A stretch of 64,000 bases of DNA from Nostoc sp. 'Lobaria pulmonaria (5183) cyanobiont' (lineage in GTDB: Bacteria > Cyanobacteriota > Cyanobacteriia > Cyanobacteriales > Nostocaceae), in the NCBI RefSeq assembly GCF_002949795.1, contig NZ_CP026692.1:1175501-1239500 (forward strand). The letters run 5' to 3'. Positions 37,942 to 47,629 of the stretch are shown here, one piece after another; position 1 is the first letter of the stretch, and each line of letters opens with the position of its first letter. The translations under genes were made by a program, and so were the position numbers. Under the pieces are notes generated by a model. It was not told the origin of the DNA. It saw only the letters and a list, made by a program, of their open reading frames with translations, and searched no databases.

Positions 37942-39561
37942 ATGCTTCATTATAACTCAGATACAGACAATAAGTCAACCCTCGGATTTGATGATGACCA
38001 CAGTGGGATAGACATAGACTCAGATGGTACTACCGAGTTTAAGTTAAGCGTAATAAAAAATGCCGGGATTCTCGGCAATGATATTCCTGATGGGGGGGAT
38101 ATGTCCCGATGTGCTGATCCTAAAGACAGGGGCAGGATTAAGGGAGCCAGAGTGATGGCTAAACAAATGATTAAAGGGGCAGAGGATAAGCCCCAAATGT
38201 TCTGGAAGTTATTCGAGACTGTGTACTCCGGTGTTAGGTTTAATAGCTGGAAACAGACCTATGAAGTAGGCGGTGAAGGGGTTAGCTGGGATTCTTTAAT
38301 GTGTCGGTTTGAGGATGTGGTATGTAGTCGGAAAGGTTCTGAAGCATTCCTTAAGTCTAGAAGAAGAGACTTTGAAAACAGGGTGGGGTTTAACCCGGTT
38401 AAAGAGATGCTAGAGAGTTACCATAAGCAGTTTGCAGAGGTATGGGTGCATCCGGGTACTGATCCTAAGACCTTAAAGATATCCTCAGATACTATGGTTA
38501 AGGATAGATATGGTAATCCTTTATTCCTAGACCTAACAGACCCCGATAGCTTAGAAAGGCTTTGCTCTAGAGGTTTTATTCTAGTTAATGATTTTAAGCC
38601 TTTCCCCCAGTGGGATGAGCTAGCCTCCATCTTATTTGGTACTAAAGACCCGCTACACCAAAAAATGATCGAAGTGTTCTTGATAGGGGCGGCGGCAAGG
38701 GCAGTTAAACCAGGAGAAAAACTAGATACCATACTGGTATTAAAGTCTGATCAGGGGTTAGCAAAAACCAGCTTTTTTAAGGCTATTGGGGGGGAATATT
38801 TTGTCTCCATAGAAGATGTAACATCTGTTGAAACCACTAGACTATTACAGAAAGGTTGGATAGGGGAACTTGGGGAACTAGAGGGGATTACCAGAAAGTC
38901 TGATGTGGAAAGTCTAAAGCACTGGGCTACCAAAGAAGAAGACCACCTGCGGGTTATGCATACAGAGGATATCCCAGTTAGACCTAGACATATTGCCTTC
39001 GGAGGTACTTGTAACTCTGAGGAGATCCTTAAGGATACTACTGGGAACCGAAGGTTTACTATCATACCTGTAACCCAATCCATACCCCTAGATTGGTTTG
39101 GACAGCATAGAGCGCATATCTTAGCTACTGCTTACCATAAATACCAAGAACATATTAAAGCTGGTACTCCTTGGTGGTTTACAAAGGAGTGGGAAGCCAA
39201 GTCAGAGGCACAGAATGCTAACTTCATGGAGAAGTCGCAGTATGAGGATAGCTTAGTTATGTTACTGGCTTCATTAGAAAGTAAACACATTAGAGAGGGA
39301 TCGGCTGGTAATATACTGGGCATCGGGTTTACTCTACCGGACATTATGGAGGGTGTTGGCATACCACTAGGCGCACAGAAGACTGGTAGACAAGATGCCA
39401 AAATAGCCAAGTTACTTGAGGGATTGGGTTATCAGAAAAAGAAGACCAGAGTACTTGGTTTAAATACCCCGATAACCCAGTGGACTAAACCGGAGGTAAA
39501 CAAGGATAATGTTAAGCACTTGGGTAGACAGGAAATAATAGATATTAGCCGCACACTCTAA
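37942..39561 (+). CDS. VapE-like SF3 helicase / replication ATPase
   Basis: 539 residues. The C-terminal ATPase resembles virulence-associated protein E: Walker A-like LVLKSDQGLAKTSFFKAIGG (about 260-280, second glycine replaced by Ala), GELGELEGITRKSDVESLKH, then FGGTCNSEEILKDTTGNRRF. The N-terminal region lacks a recognisable primase site. In satellites and plasmids such proteins start replication at nearby iterons, and GATAGAGAACA repeats follow this gene. Confidence 0.85.
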   Translation: MLHYNSDTDNKSTLGFDDDHSGIDIDSDGTTEFKLSVIKNAGILGNDIPDGGDMSRCADPKDRGRIKGARVMAKQMIKGAEDKPQMFWKLFETVYSGVRFNSWKQTYEVGGEGVSWDSLMCRFEDVVCSRKGSEAFLKSRRRDFENRVGFNPVKEMLESYHKQFAEVWVHPGTDPKTLKISSDTMVKDRYGNPLFLDLTDPDSLERLCSRGFILVNDFKPFPQWDELASILFGTKDPLHQKMIEVFLIGAAARAVKPGEKLDTILVLKSDQGLAKTSFFKAIGGEYFVSIEDVTSVETTRLLQKGWIGELGELEGITRKSDVESLKHWATKEEDHLRVMHTEDIPVRPRHIAFGGTCNSEEILKDTTGNRRFTIIPVTQSIPLDWFGQHRAHILATAYHKYQEHIKAGTPWWFTKEWEAKSEAQNANFMEKSQYEDSLVMLLASLESKHIREGSAGNILGIGFTLPDIMEGVGIPLGAQKTGRQDAKIAKLLEGLGYQKKKTRVLGLNTPITQWTKPEVNKDNVKHLGRQEIIDISRTL

Positions 39562-39583
39562 TCAACCCCGCATAACCCGATAG

Positions 39584-39612
39584 ACCCTCAAGGCTCCCCT
39601 TGGGGGTTTATT
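39584..39612 (+). terminator. terminator of the VapE-like gene
   Basis: CCCTCAAGG / CCTTGGGGG stem (one G-U type mismatch), then TTTATTTG. Confidence 0.7.
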
Positions 39613-39971
39613 TGTTCCCTATGTTCCCGATGTCTAGGGGGGTTGAGAACAAGATAGAGAACAGGTAGAACCCCCAATAGGTAATGGTTTCAGGTATTCT
39701 TAGGTACTATTGTTCTCAACCCCTAAAAAGATAGGGAACAGGGTCAAATGCTTATCCTGTAAGGGTTCTACTATTATTTGTTCTCTATCTTTTATAAAAT
39801 AAGGATATTTAATAAAAAAGGGCTATTTCTGAGGAGACTTTAAAATACTAAAGATAGAGAACATAGAGAACATTATTATGAAACCCTTGCTATGACTATA
39901 TTTGACCCTGTTCCCGACCTTGTTCTCAACCAAAGATCGGGAACAAGATAGAGAACATCGAGAACAACCAA
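39613..39971. promoter_or_regulatory. iteron-like region, candidate replication origin
   Basis: GATAGRGAACA at 39653, 39730, 39853 and 39947 (plus) and 39779 (minus), an imperfect minus copy at 39613, and several shorter GAGAAC / GTTCTC copies. A very AT-rich stretch lies at about 39790-39830. Layout beside a VapE helicase fits an origin. Confidence 0.6.
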
Positions 39972-40102
39972 GGATAACCCGGCGATCGCCAGTTATCCCC
40001 TAACCCCCTCCGGTATCCCTAAGATTACCGCAGGGGCTTTAGTCTATGGGGACTCATGGCAAGCGTTTAGGGGTTTAAGGGTTATTCAGTTAACCCTACA
40101 GG

Positions 40103-40399
40103 CTAATCTTCATTCAGATTACAGGCAGTAGCCAGCATTACATATTCTGCTGACTCTTTGACCTCATTTAAGATCCAGTCGCCTGATTCTATTTGTACCC
40201 GGTACTCAACTAGATCCTTGTTACAGTCAGCCGCACCCCTGTAAGTCTTACCGCTCTGATTGAAGTAAAAAACAACCAAACCATAAGGGGATATGGACTG
40301 GCTACCAGCAACTAAAACTGGCTCATGGTTGATCTCTTGGGCGATCGCTGGAGTGCTAGCAGTTAACAATAAACCTAAAAATAAAGCTCTATTTAACAC
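40103..40399 (-). CDS. small secreted protein
   Basis: 98 residues from a GTG start with AAGGA 9 bp upstream. Residues 1-20 form a signal peptide (ALFLGLLLTASTPAIAQ). The mature part has two cysteines (AADCNKD and ATACNLNED) that could form a disulfide. No family recognised. An exported protein on a 10-kb element is notable. Confidence 0.65.
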   Translation of the reverse strand: MLNRALFLGLLLTASTPAIAQEINHEPVLVAGSQSISPYGLVVFYFNQSGKTYRGAADCNKDLVEYRVQIESGDWILNEVKESAEYVMLATACNLNED

Positions 40400-40585
40400 C
40401 TGGGAATCCTTTGTCTTTCTCTTGGTTGTACCAGTCCCTCATTAAGGTCTTGTGACACATATCAGTAGCCTTAGTGCCAAAAAGAACTGGGTTGCTTCAC
40501 AATCTATCACCTGGAACAGATAAAGAGCATCAGCGATAACCCTAGTTTGACTAAGTGTCTACAACAGCCGACAAGGAACCCTAAT

Positions 40586-40756
40586 ATGACCCTTAAACCC
40601 CTGAATATTCTCAAGAACCTTACCCCTGAACAAAGGGCTTTTTACAAGCTATTGACCCCTGAACAAAGACAAAGACTAATAGCGGTACTTAGGCAGCGAT
40701 CGCAGGGAACCAGAAAACCAATACTAAAGCGACCCCAGGCACAGACTAAAAACTAA
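40586..40756 (+). CDS. small basic protein
   Basis: 56 residues from the ATG at 40586, which has AAGGAA 8 bp upstream; the frame is open from a TTG at 40547. Contains a repeated LTPEQR motif (LTPEQRAFYKLLTPEQRQRL) and a basic tail. Not recognised; possibly nucleic-acid binding. Confidence 0.55.
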   Translation: MTLKPLNILKNLTPEQRAFYKLLTPEQRQRLIAVLRQRSQGTRKPILKRPQAQTKN

Positions 40757-40814
40757 GTGCTAAAGTGTTGCCATTAAATATAAGGTCAGCCTACCCAGGC
40801 TAACCCAACCCAAT

Positions 40815-41039
40815 ATGTCAAGAGTAATCAAAATCATCACCACAGATGGATTAGTAGTGGAAATAGACACCACCGATGTAGATTTTATTGAGGTTCAGGA
40901 AGAGGGGCTAACCGATGATGACTACACAGAAGCGCGATATTTCCACATGGTTATGAAGGATGAGGAAGAATACCTTCTGGATGTTTTAGACAACTTAGGT
41001 TGTGAGGAGACACTGTTGAACCTTTTCCAGACCATGTAG
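40815..41039 (+). CDS. small acidic protein
   Basis: 74 residues, strongly acidic (VEIDTTDVDFIEVQEEG, then MKDEEEYLLDVLDNLGCEE). No family. Acidic small proteins on phages often mimic DNA or block host proteins, but this is speculation. Ends before a bidirectional terminator. Confidence 0.55.
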   Translation: MSRVIKIITTDGLVVEIDTTDVDFIEVQEEGLTDDDYTEARYFHMVMKDEEEYLLDVLDNLGCEETLLNLFQTM

Positions 41040-41096
41040 AACCTATCGGAACAACCAAATAAGCATAACAAACTCCCTTGAAATCCAGTAAATACA

Positions 41097-41126
41097 ACAA
41101 AGCCCCCAGAATACTCTAGGGGTTCT
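41097..41126. terminator. bidirectional terminator
   Basis: Stem AGCCCC(C) / GGGGTT between the convergent 74-aa and integrase genes, with T-rich tails on both strands. Confidence 0.65.
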
Positions 41127-41136
41127 TTATTGGCTC

Positions 41137-42339
41137 CTATAGCTCCGGTAAGCTCAAAGGTACTGTGTTTCCTGCATAGTGCTTCAGGATAATCTCTGGG
41201 CTATTACCAACTAACTTAGCTACTGTGGAGACTGTTAGACCCTCAGCCAGCATCAGGGTAATAAATGTATGCCTAGTGTTATATGGGCATCTGTAGCGCT
41301 CGATTTTGCCTTCATCTAATAACCCCTGAAGTACTCCTTTGTAGTTCTTCTTACTTGTCCTGCCCCCCTTCCAGACCTGGGTAGAGAACCGGGTGTTACT
41401 GATGATTCCCCCAGTAGGACTGGTAAATACTGATTGTTCTGAGTCGGGATTAGGGGGCCGGATGGATAGTAATAGTTCTCTGACTTGGCTGTTACATGGG
41501 AACTTCCGAGCCTTGCCTGTTTTAGTCCCCTTCCTGATATTTAGCTGGCTGTCATAGGATTCTGAGAATGTGATCTGAGTGCAATCAGAGTTTATATGTT
41601 GCCATTGAATAGCGATCGCTTCCCCAGTCCGGCAACCAGTCCAGAATAAGAACTTAACAAAGGGCGCATAGTTCGGTCGGGTATCCTCAAATGCTTTGAT
41701 AATGATATTCATTTCTACCCTACTAAATGGGTCGATGGCATCTGAATCATGTTTAGGTAGCTTGATGTCTTCTGACATCCCGGCGAATGGGTTATCCTTT
41801 GCCAGACCTGACCCCATAGCCCATTTACAACAGGCGGCTAAATAGGTCAGTACTCTCTTAGCTGCATTGGGTGTTAACTGAGATAATAAATAATCTCTGA
41901 TGGCGATCGCCTGACCCAAGTCTTTAGTAGGTAGTGCCTTGATATGATTTGTATACTTTCTGGCATAATCGCGCCTATAAGTAGTAGAGGCTAACTGCGG
42001 TTTCATATAAGCGCAGTATTGCTCCCATAACCCCATGATGTCTGTCTGCGGTGTATTGGGCTTAACTATGGATAACTGGGGTTTTCTGTAGCTCTCTAGT
42101 TTCTCTTTATAGCGCTCAAGTGTCGGGTCTAGTTGTCCTGTGATTATTTCTTCCTCTATCCAGTTGGCTACTGAGTCTACTCGGCGGCGATTAAGCTCAG
42201 TGGCATCTAAACCAGTACTGATGATTACCTGTTTACCCAGAGGTGTTATAGACCTCGGCAATCTCAGCCTAAACTTACCCCGGAACTCTTCAACCCCTAC
42301 ATTACCCCTAGCTGTCCTAGCTGGCTTGGCTGTCCCCAT
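41137..42339 (-). CDS. tyrosine site-specific integrase
   Basis: 400 residues. Catalytic residues: Arg237 in WTGCRTGEA, Arg356 in YNTRHTF and nucleophile Tyr388 in LKHYAGN; the helix TVSTVAKLVGNSPEI fits box II. The ATG at 42339 is preferred: the frame is open to 42618 but would then read through attR and the tRNA remnant. A GATATTCAAA site overlaps this start on the minus strand, suggesting self-repression. It should recombine the 45-bp tRNA-Cys cores. Confidence 0.93.
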   Translation of the reverse strand: MGTAKPARTARGNVGVEEFRGKFRLRLPRSITPLGKQVIISTGLDATELNRRRVDSVANWIEEEIITGQLDPTLERYKEKLESYRKPQLSIVKPNTPQTDIMGLWEQYCAYMKPQLASTTYRRDYARKYTNHIKALPTKDLGQAIAIRDYLLSQLTPNAAKRVLTYLAACCKWAMGSGLAKDNPFAGMSEDIKLPKHDSDAIDPFSRVEMNIIIKAFEDTRPNYAPFVKFLFWTGCRTGEAIAIQWQHINSDCTQITFSESYDSQLNIRKGTKTGKARKFPCNSQVRELLLSIRPPNPDSEQSVFTSPTGGIISNTRFSTQVWKGGRTSKKNYKGVLQGLLDEGKIERYRCPYNTRHTFITLMLAEGLTVSTVAKLVGNSPEIILKHYAGNTVPLSLPEL

Positions 42340-42393
42340 TTGAATATCACTAACCTCTACTGTCCCCTGATGATATTCAAAATGATATTCAAA
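42339..42393. promoter_or_regulatory. candidate arm sites at the right end
   Basis: GATATTCAAA at 42372 and 42384 (direct, 12-bp spacing as at the left end) and on the minus strand at 42339-42348, overlapping the integrase start codon. Confidence 0.7.
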
Positions 42394-42460
42394 GTCAAGG
42401 GCGGTTGGTTGGATTATGGGACATAGAAGCGCTTTAGGTGCCAAAGGGTGCGAAGCTACC

Positions 42461-42505
42461 GGTCTGCAAAACCTCCACCCCCGGTTCAAATCCAGGTGCC
42501 GCCTT
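42461..42505 (+). repeat. attR core (3' tRNA-Cys remnant)
   Basis: 45-bp copy of 32463-32507 with one G-to-A difference. It lacks the 5' tRNA half, so is not a gene. Confidence 0.93.
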
Positions 42506-42526
42506 TTAAGAAAATACGTTAATTCT

Positions 42527-42556
42527 AACCCTTGTACAGCAAGGGTTTTATTGTTT
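42527..42556 (+). terminator. probable original tRNA-Cys terminator
   Basis: AACCCTTG-TACAG-CAAGGGTT followed by TTATTGTTTT, 22 bp after attR. It would have ended tRNA-Cys before integration. Confidence 0.75.
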
Positions 42557-42660
42557 TCTTTCACAGGAATACAGTAACCCAAAACTATCAAGTGGGGTAA
42601 AACTGGGGTAATTTGCAAGTATCATAATATGCCAGATTATGCGAAAATACATCTTTAGAG

Positions 42661-42922
42661 CTTGTTCCAAACCCTTCTTTACAAATCGCTGTCTTACCCT
42701 TTCAATTGTTGAGGTACTGATGTCTATGGTCGAAGCGTAGGCGTAGCCCACCGTAGGCATCGCTTGATCTATCCAACCCCCTGACTCTCGGTTAGTATCT
42801 GCCAGCAGTAACACACGCGCATGATTTATTTTATACGCAGAAGTTTTACCTGTAGTTGTCAATTTATCTAAATATGCTCTCTCTTGAGATGTTAGAGAGA
42901 CAATGTATTTTTTCTTCGGCAT
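42661..42922 (-). pseudogene. IS630-family transposase N-terminal fragment
   Basis: From MPKKKYIVSLTSQERAYLDK through NHARVLLLAD to IERVRQRFVKKGLEQAL the minus strand reads like the N-terminal helix-turn-helix part of an IS630 transposase. The frame then runs into unrelated sequence and stops at 42548; the DDE domain is gone. A GCGTAGGCGTAGCCC palindrome is inserted in frame. Confidence 0.8.
42731..42764. repeat. GCGTAGCCC palindromic repeat
   Basis: GAAGCGTAGGCGTAGCCCAC followed by CGTAGGCATCGC inside the IS630 remnant; same family as 28272-28298 and 62207-62249. Confidence 0.65.
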
Positions 42923-43075
42923 CAGATATGCGCATTGCTTTGAGTATTTACAGATCACACTGTCCGCGTATCCCTCAATTTAAAATTTACAGACTACTAG
43001 GTCGCCACGATCGCCTTTTAGAAGCGATTCGCTGGTTAGAAACCGAACCCTCTATATTGGGGATGAGCGCTCAGA

Positions 43076-43705
43076 TCATGGCTGTTGCCCGTAAATAGGC
43101 GGTAAAGTAGAGCGATCGCCACTAACTAAAAGCGCTTGTTGTTTTGCCAGTACTTGTTCGCGTAATAAGAGTAATTGTCTATCTCTAATGCCTTCTGCGA
43201 TTAATCCTTCAACTGTTTTCATCAGATAATCAGCGCCGGAACCCAATTTTCCTGATGCGGTGGCAATGCTATTAACAGTAGTTGTGAATGGTATCTGATG
43301 AGCGTACCTGGGATGTTGGCGATTGGCAACAAAAGCGATCGCTGGAAATTCCTGCGTACCGTCAAATACCTTCACCCAACGAGCAATGTAGACACCAGCT
43401 AACATCTCTCATCGCCAAATCAGGAGTAATTCAGACGGGACATCAGCAGCAGCAATCCGATAAATAACGCCACGACAGCTACCACCGCGATCGAGTCCTA
43501 AGAGTAATCCCGGATTATCTGGAGTACCGCGACCGAGAATCATCCATGTACAGAAGCACCGATGCCAACCATAAACGATCCCAGCACGGCGCTCGACGTA
43601 TGTGATTAGGGGATTCCAAATCAGCGAACCGTAGGCAAATATCCAGATATCAGAATTTGGTAGCTGTTGTTGTAGTGTTTTATGGAGCGATCGCTGTAAC
43701 TCACT
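43076..43705 (-). pseudogene. chaC-like gamma-glutamylcyclotransferase pseudogene
   Basis: The minus strand encodes a ChaC protein: WIFAYGSLIWNP, VYGWHRCFC, RGTPDNPGLLLGLDRGGSC, LLLIWR, then a TGA at 43409-43411, then EMLAGVYIARWV to the usual C-terminus. The TGA replaces an Arg codon in the same frame. No start codon remains between the N-terminal part and the TAA at 43706. ChaC normally degrades glutathione. Confidence 0.85.
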
Positions 43706-43995
43706 TTAATCCTTTGTCAACCGCCAGATGGCGAACCCAATTTCACCCGCCATCATTGTGCCGATGTTAAATAAGATGCAGCTCAAAATCATGAATGGGG
43801 CTGTGTAGTCGAATGGGTTACGAGCCGCAAAGGTGGTGATAACATCGAACACCCAAACCGCAATCACAACTAGCCCAGCGCTAGATCGCCCAACACCCAC
43901 CCTCTGAGTTCTGGGTTGTCAAGAGCAAGGATTTGGCAGACTTCCCCGATTTGGTAGGTGTTTGGTACTACTTTCGTTCTTTCAATTATGCGTTG
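43706..43995 (-). pseudogene. small membrane protein gene with a frameshift
   Basis: Intact frame 43706-43900 from a GTG encodes two membrane helices (AGLVVIAVWVFDVITTF and FMILSCILFNIGTMMAGEIG). The adjacent frame upstream reads VCQILALDNPELRGWVLGDL, then LALG and a stop, exactly where the second frame begins with GLVV. One missing base near 43880 would join them. Possibly the shorter frame is still translated. Confidence 0.6.
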
Positions 43996-43997
43996 TA

Positions 43998-44558
43998 CTA
44001 CGTCTTACTTATAAGACGCTGAACTTGGACAGATACATCAGGAAAGGCTAGGGGTGAAATAGTACCTGTGGTTAATGTCAGTTCGGTTTTGTATTCCCCA
44101 TTTTTTAGGTCACGAAATACTTTTAACTGCGGAGTCTTCAGGTTGACAACCCAGTATTCAACAATACCAGCCTCAGCATAAATGTCTTTTTTCTCACCTA
44201 AATCTTTGCTCAGGGTGGCTTTGGAAAATTCAATAACCCAAAAGATGTCTTCTGGGTAAGGATGGTGTTCTAAGTAGACCTCACCTAAAGGTTTGACAAT
44301 CGCAACATCGGGAGCAGGTTCTGAATCGTTGGGTAAGGTAATCGGTTTGGCATCGCGGATTTTTACCCGTTCACCAAGCAGTGTGCGAAGATAATCAGCT
44401 GCTTCTGTGTTGTAGTAGGCGTGAGGTTCTCGTTCTGGGGGCATAACAATCAGGTCGCCGCGCAATAGTTCAATGGACTGGTCGTCAAAGATACCTGCCT
44501 CTATTGCTTGGTGATAACGTTTAATTGTCCATTTATAGGTAGTTACGGTCATAACCAT
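43998..44558 (-). CDS. Uma2 family endonuclease-like protein
   Basis: 186 residues. Typical Uma2 layout: YHQAIEAGIFDDQSIELLRG, MPPEREPHAYYN, APDVAIVKPLG, EDIFWVIEFSKATLSKDLGE, YAEAGIVEYWVVNLK. Function unknown. It looks intact although its neighbours on both sides are broken. Confidence 0.9.
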   Translation of the reverse strand: MVMTVTTYKWTIKRYHQAIEAGIFDDQSIELLRGDLIVMPPEREPHAYYNTEAADYLRTLLGERVKIRDAKPITLPNDSEPAPDVAIVKPLGEVYLEHHPYPEDIFWVIEFSKATLSKDLGEKKDIYAEAGIVEYWVVNLKTPQLKVFRDLKNGEYKTELTLTTGTISPLAFPDVSVQVQRLISKT

Positions 44559-44723
44559 TATTTAGCTTTTTTTCTACCAATTAGACATTCTTGTTTACTT
44601 TGATTTTAGAATGACGCATTTGCTAACGATGCAATGCTACTCAAACGTCCGCTTTTTGTCAAAGATGGAACAGCAGTCCTAGTAGGCTTCAGGGATGAGG
44701 GAGTAGTTCGAGAAAAATTAGAT

Positions 44724-45240
44724 TTAGCGTAAACCTCTTGCCTCAAAGCCAAATCTATCATCAACTCCATATTCCCGCTCAATCAAAACCAACAGCTTCT
44801 CTTCCACAGCCGTTAAATAAGGCCGATTCAGCTTCCCCAACGACTGCAACAGACTTTTGAGTGTCTCCTCAAGTGAATCGGAATACACCCGACTGATGCG
44901 ATCGCAAATTACCTGCATCTGCTCACACTCGGCAGGCAGGTAGTTGAAGGACTTCAGATGTTGCAACCCAACTGTGTACTCCCTATCCCAAGTTCTGACG
45001 GTGCAGCTAAATGCGTAATTCCATCAACGCCTTACCAGCCTCAAAAACTGCTCTCTCCACACGGCGCTCTAGGTGAAGGCGGTCGCGCTGTTCTTCTTCT
45101 GTCAACTCTGGAATTTCGACAGCAGTAATGTTAATTGTTGCTGTAGCTGGGTTTTCTTCAAAGTCTTGGTCATCTGGTGGCGTGTCGTCACTAGATGCAG
45201 CAGAAGTAGTTTTTTTGCGCTTAGAGGATGGTTTATTCAC
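44724..45240 (-). pseudogene. DUF3102-like plasmid protein with an internal deletion
   Basis: The upstream part (NKPSSKRKKTTSAASSDD, then LHLERRVERAVFEAGKALMELR) matches the N-terminus of a cyanobacterial DUF3102-like plasmid protein. The downstream part in another frame (FSCTVRTWDREYTV, HLKSFNYLPAECEQMQVICD, EEKLLVLIEREYGVD) matches the C-terminus of the same kind of protein. The middle is deleted, joining the parts with a frameshift near 45010. Confidence 0.65.
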
Positions 45241-45299
45241 AGTAAACCAAAAAGTTTTTCCCAAAGAGCGATCGCATGGCATTATTATCCGGCTATTTG

Positions 45300-45844
45300 T
45301 CACCTTCACAGGGCTAGTGTGAACTATCAGCCTGACAACCAGACCTAAAAGCAATCCAGCATTAGATAATTTGAACAAAATCGGCTGGATAATGGGGGCG
45401 ATCGCACTCAATTTTGCTTTGATGAATAACCCAATGATCAATGGGCTGACCATCATTAACAATAAGGGTTTGGCAATATCCCAGGAGTTAATTTGCACAC
45501 CTTCCACCACTAAGGGCAGTACACATCGGCATATAAAAAATTGTGCCCAGCATTAGCAACATCATTAATCCCACCGAGAAAGCTATATTGCCTTTCACTA
45601 TGTGGGCAAGTTTAGGTAGTGCTGGAGGACCTGATGCTACTGCCATGATCAGTAAGCCATCTCTTAATGGTTCGCTTAAATGTACTACTTGTAGTAACAA
45701 ATATACAAAAAGCGGCACTAGCACAAAATTTGTTAGCAGGGATGATATGACTAAGCGGAGGTTGCGGAGTGGTTCCCAAATCTGACTTTTCCGGTTAAGT
45801 CTCGAAAAGCTTACTGGAAAAGGATTTAAGAAACAGCACAGCAA
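45300..45844 (-). pseudogene. bile acid:sodium symporter family pseudogene
   Basis: Frame one (45488-45844) reads RNLRLVISSLLTNFVLVPLF, MAVASGPPALPKLAHIVKGN and GTIFYMP; after a one-base insertion near 45517 the next frame gives LPLVVEGVQINSWDIAKPLL and SNAGLLLGLVVRLIVH. Both ends are lost: the N-terminus is unlike the family and the C-terminus fuses into the DUF3102-like fragment. Confidence 0.8.
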
Positions 45845-45871
45845 ATACGGTACAGTAATTGAAATCGGGTG

Positions 45872-46165
45872 CTAAAGGTAACAAGCAATGCTGGACTGGT
45901 GGGAGAAAAATTTTGCAACCTTAGAACTAGGCGATCGCTCCTCCACAAAACTGGAATTATCAGACCCCATTTTGAACGTTCCTCCTAAAATCATCGCCAT
46001 ACCTTGGGGACAGGGATTGACTGTGGCTGCCAATGCGGTTGTATTGATGAATAAGAGTGCGATCGCTATTCCCTGAATGAATATTAGTGTGAGAAAGTAA
46101 TGTTTTTTTCCATACCTAATATTCTCACTTTTGCTATTTCTAATTGAATGCCTGTAGTTCATCAA
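45872..46165 (-). pseudogene. N-terminal fragment of a formylglycine-generating-enzyme-like protein
   Basis: Signal peptide (YFLTLIFIQGIAIALLFINT), then CPQGMAMILGGTFKMGSDNS, the start of an FGE-sulfatase domain. After EERSPSSKV homology ends and the frame stops. About 200 residues of the domain, with the catalytic cysteines, are absent. The transporter remnant is next, suggesting a deletion. Confidence 0.75.
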
Positions 46166-46872
46166 TAAGATTCAACTTTTCTTAAAACTGATATTATTTT
46201 GGATTTTAGATGAACAATCCTGCTTTTCTTCGTAGTTTTCGTTAATCTATTTTTCGCATTAGTGAATACATGAGCATCTGAAAACTAGAACAACTAGCCA
46301 CACACGAAATACCCACCTCTACACACAGCGTCGTATTCTCTGTTTGAGACTGTGGATAAAACGGTGATGCGGTTGCGAAAAACAACTTCACGAATCTTGA
46401 ATGGTTCAAATAGATGTGCCATTAATATTGATTCCTTCTCTTGCTAAGTAAAAGAAATTGAGGACAGATTTGCAGCATGAACTCGATTTTGCATTAAACG
46501 GCTGGAGATTTTCTCTTCCGTACACTGAAATGAGCGATAAACGCCACAGCCAACAAAAAGAATCCCAGAGCACAAACGCCTGATTATGTCTAGCTATTTA
46601 TTTAGTTACACTAATAATTAGGTATGCATATTTTCATAAAGACTGTATACTATTTTTAAGTACATTAAATCGACCGATAAACTGTAGTATATCATCTAAC
46701 TGACGTAGATACCTGCCAGTCAATTATTTAAGTGCACTAATCAGAAAACAGAATGGTTGCTTTCATCCATAGTGGGCGATCGCTCATGAACAGCTTCTGT
46801 TTTATTGCTTTAGTTTGAGTTGTGCAATCTCCAATAGTCTGCATGTCACGATTATTACAAGGAAAAGATTTC
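46166..46872. other. intergenic region, probably decayed
   Basis: About 700 bp without a supported frame. The second half is AT-rich. It probably contains unrecognisable gene remains. Confidence 0.45.
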
Positions 46873-47544
46873 ATGAGCAACATCCAACTATACTTCGCCA
46901 AAGCCTCTACCTTCTCTCAACGTACTCGCGTCGTCTTACTAGAAAAAGGTATTGACTTCACCTCGATAGAAATTGACTTACAAAATAAACCAGATGGGTA
47001 CACGCAGATTTCGCGCTATGGTAAAGTTCCAGCTATCAAACATGGGGATGTTGAAATTTATGAGTCCGCTATTATTAATGAATATCTAGATGAAGTTTTT
47101 CCAGAACCACCTTTGTTACCCCGCGATCCCGCAGCTAAAGCGATCGCTCGGATTTGGATAGACTACGCCAATACTCGCCTTGTCCCAGCTTTTAACAAAT
47201 TTCTGCGCGGTAAAGATAGCACCGAACAGGAACAAGGACGAAAAGAGTTCACAGAAGCACTTCTATATATTGAACAAGAAGGATTAGGCAAAGGTGATTA
47301 CTTGTTAGGAGATCAGTTTAGCCTAGTTGATATCAGCTTCTATCCTTGGTTTGAACGTTTACCACTCTTAGAACACTTCCGTAAATTCACACTACCAGCA
47401 GAAACGCCTCGGTTGCAGACATGGTGGAATCTGGTAGGCGATCGCTCCTCAATTCAAGCGGTAGAAAATCCTGTGGACTTCTATTTGCAAAGATTCGCCA
47501 AAGTTCTCGGTGAACCTATTCCCGTTGGTGCAGCACAAAAATAG
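46873..47544 (+). CDS. glutathione S-transferase family protein
   Basis: 223 residues from the ATG at 46873, with AAGGAAAA nearby; a longer frame from 46822 is less likely. Thioredoxin-like N-terminal domain: [53 protein letters not shown]. All-helical C-terminal domain with [17 protein letters not shown]. It conjugates or isomerises electrophiles with glutathione; substrate unknown. The CmcJ/NvfI gene follows 85 bp later, perhaps in one operon. Confidence 0.9.
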   Translation: MSNIQLYFAKASTFSQRTRVVLLEKGIDFTSIEIDLQNKPDGYTQISRYGKVPAIKHGDVEIYESAIINEYLDEVFPEPPLLPRDPAAKAIARIWIDYANTRLVPAFNKFLRGKDSTEQEQGRKEFTEALLYIEQEGLGKGDYLLGDQFSLVDISFYPWFERLPLLEHFRKFTLPAETPRLQTWWNLVGDRSSIQAVENPVDFYLQRFAKVLGEPIPVGAAQK

Positions 47545-47629
47545 GACACAAAGGTATGGTGATGGGAGTGAAACCTTAACTGTTGAGTATTGACCAAATA
47601 ATTAACCAAAATCCAAAAAGGGATGACCT

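Noticed and set aside
42461..42505. Second tRNA-Cys
   Set aside because: Only the 3' part is present; the acceptor 5' strand and D-arm are missing. It is the attR copy.
42340..42618. N-terminal extension of the integrase frame
   Set aside because: It reads through attR and tRNA sequence. The same residues (LDLNRGWRFCRP) are produced by the antisense of tRNA-Cys at 32390-32578, showing they are not a protein domain.
42856..43098. 80-aa plus-strand frame ending AIRWLETEPSILGMSAQIM
   Set aside because: It overlaps the IS630 remnant and the chaC pseudogene, has no ribosome site, and matches nothing I know. It might be another gene remnant.
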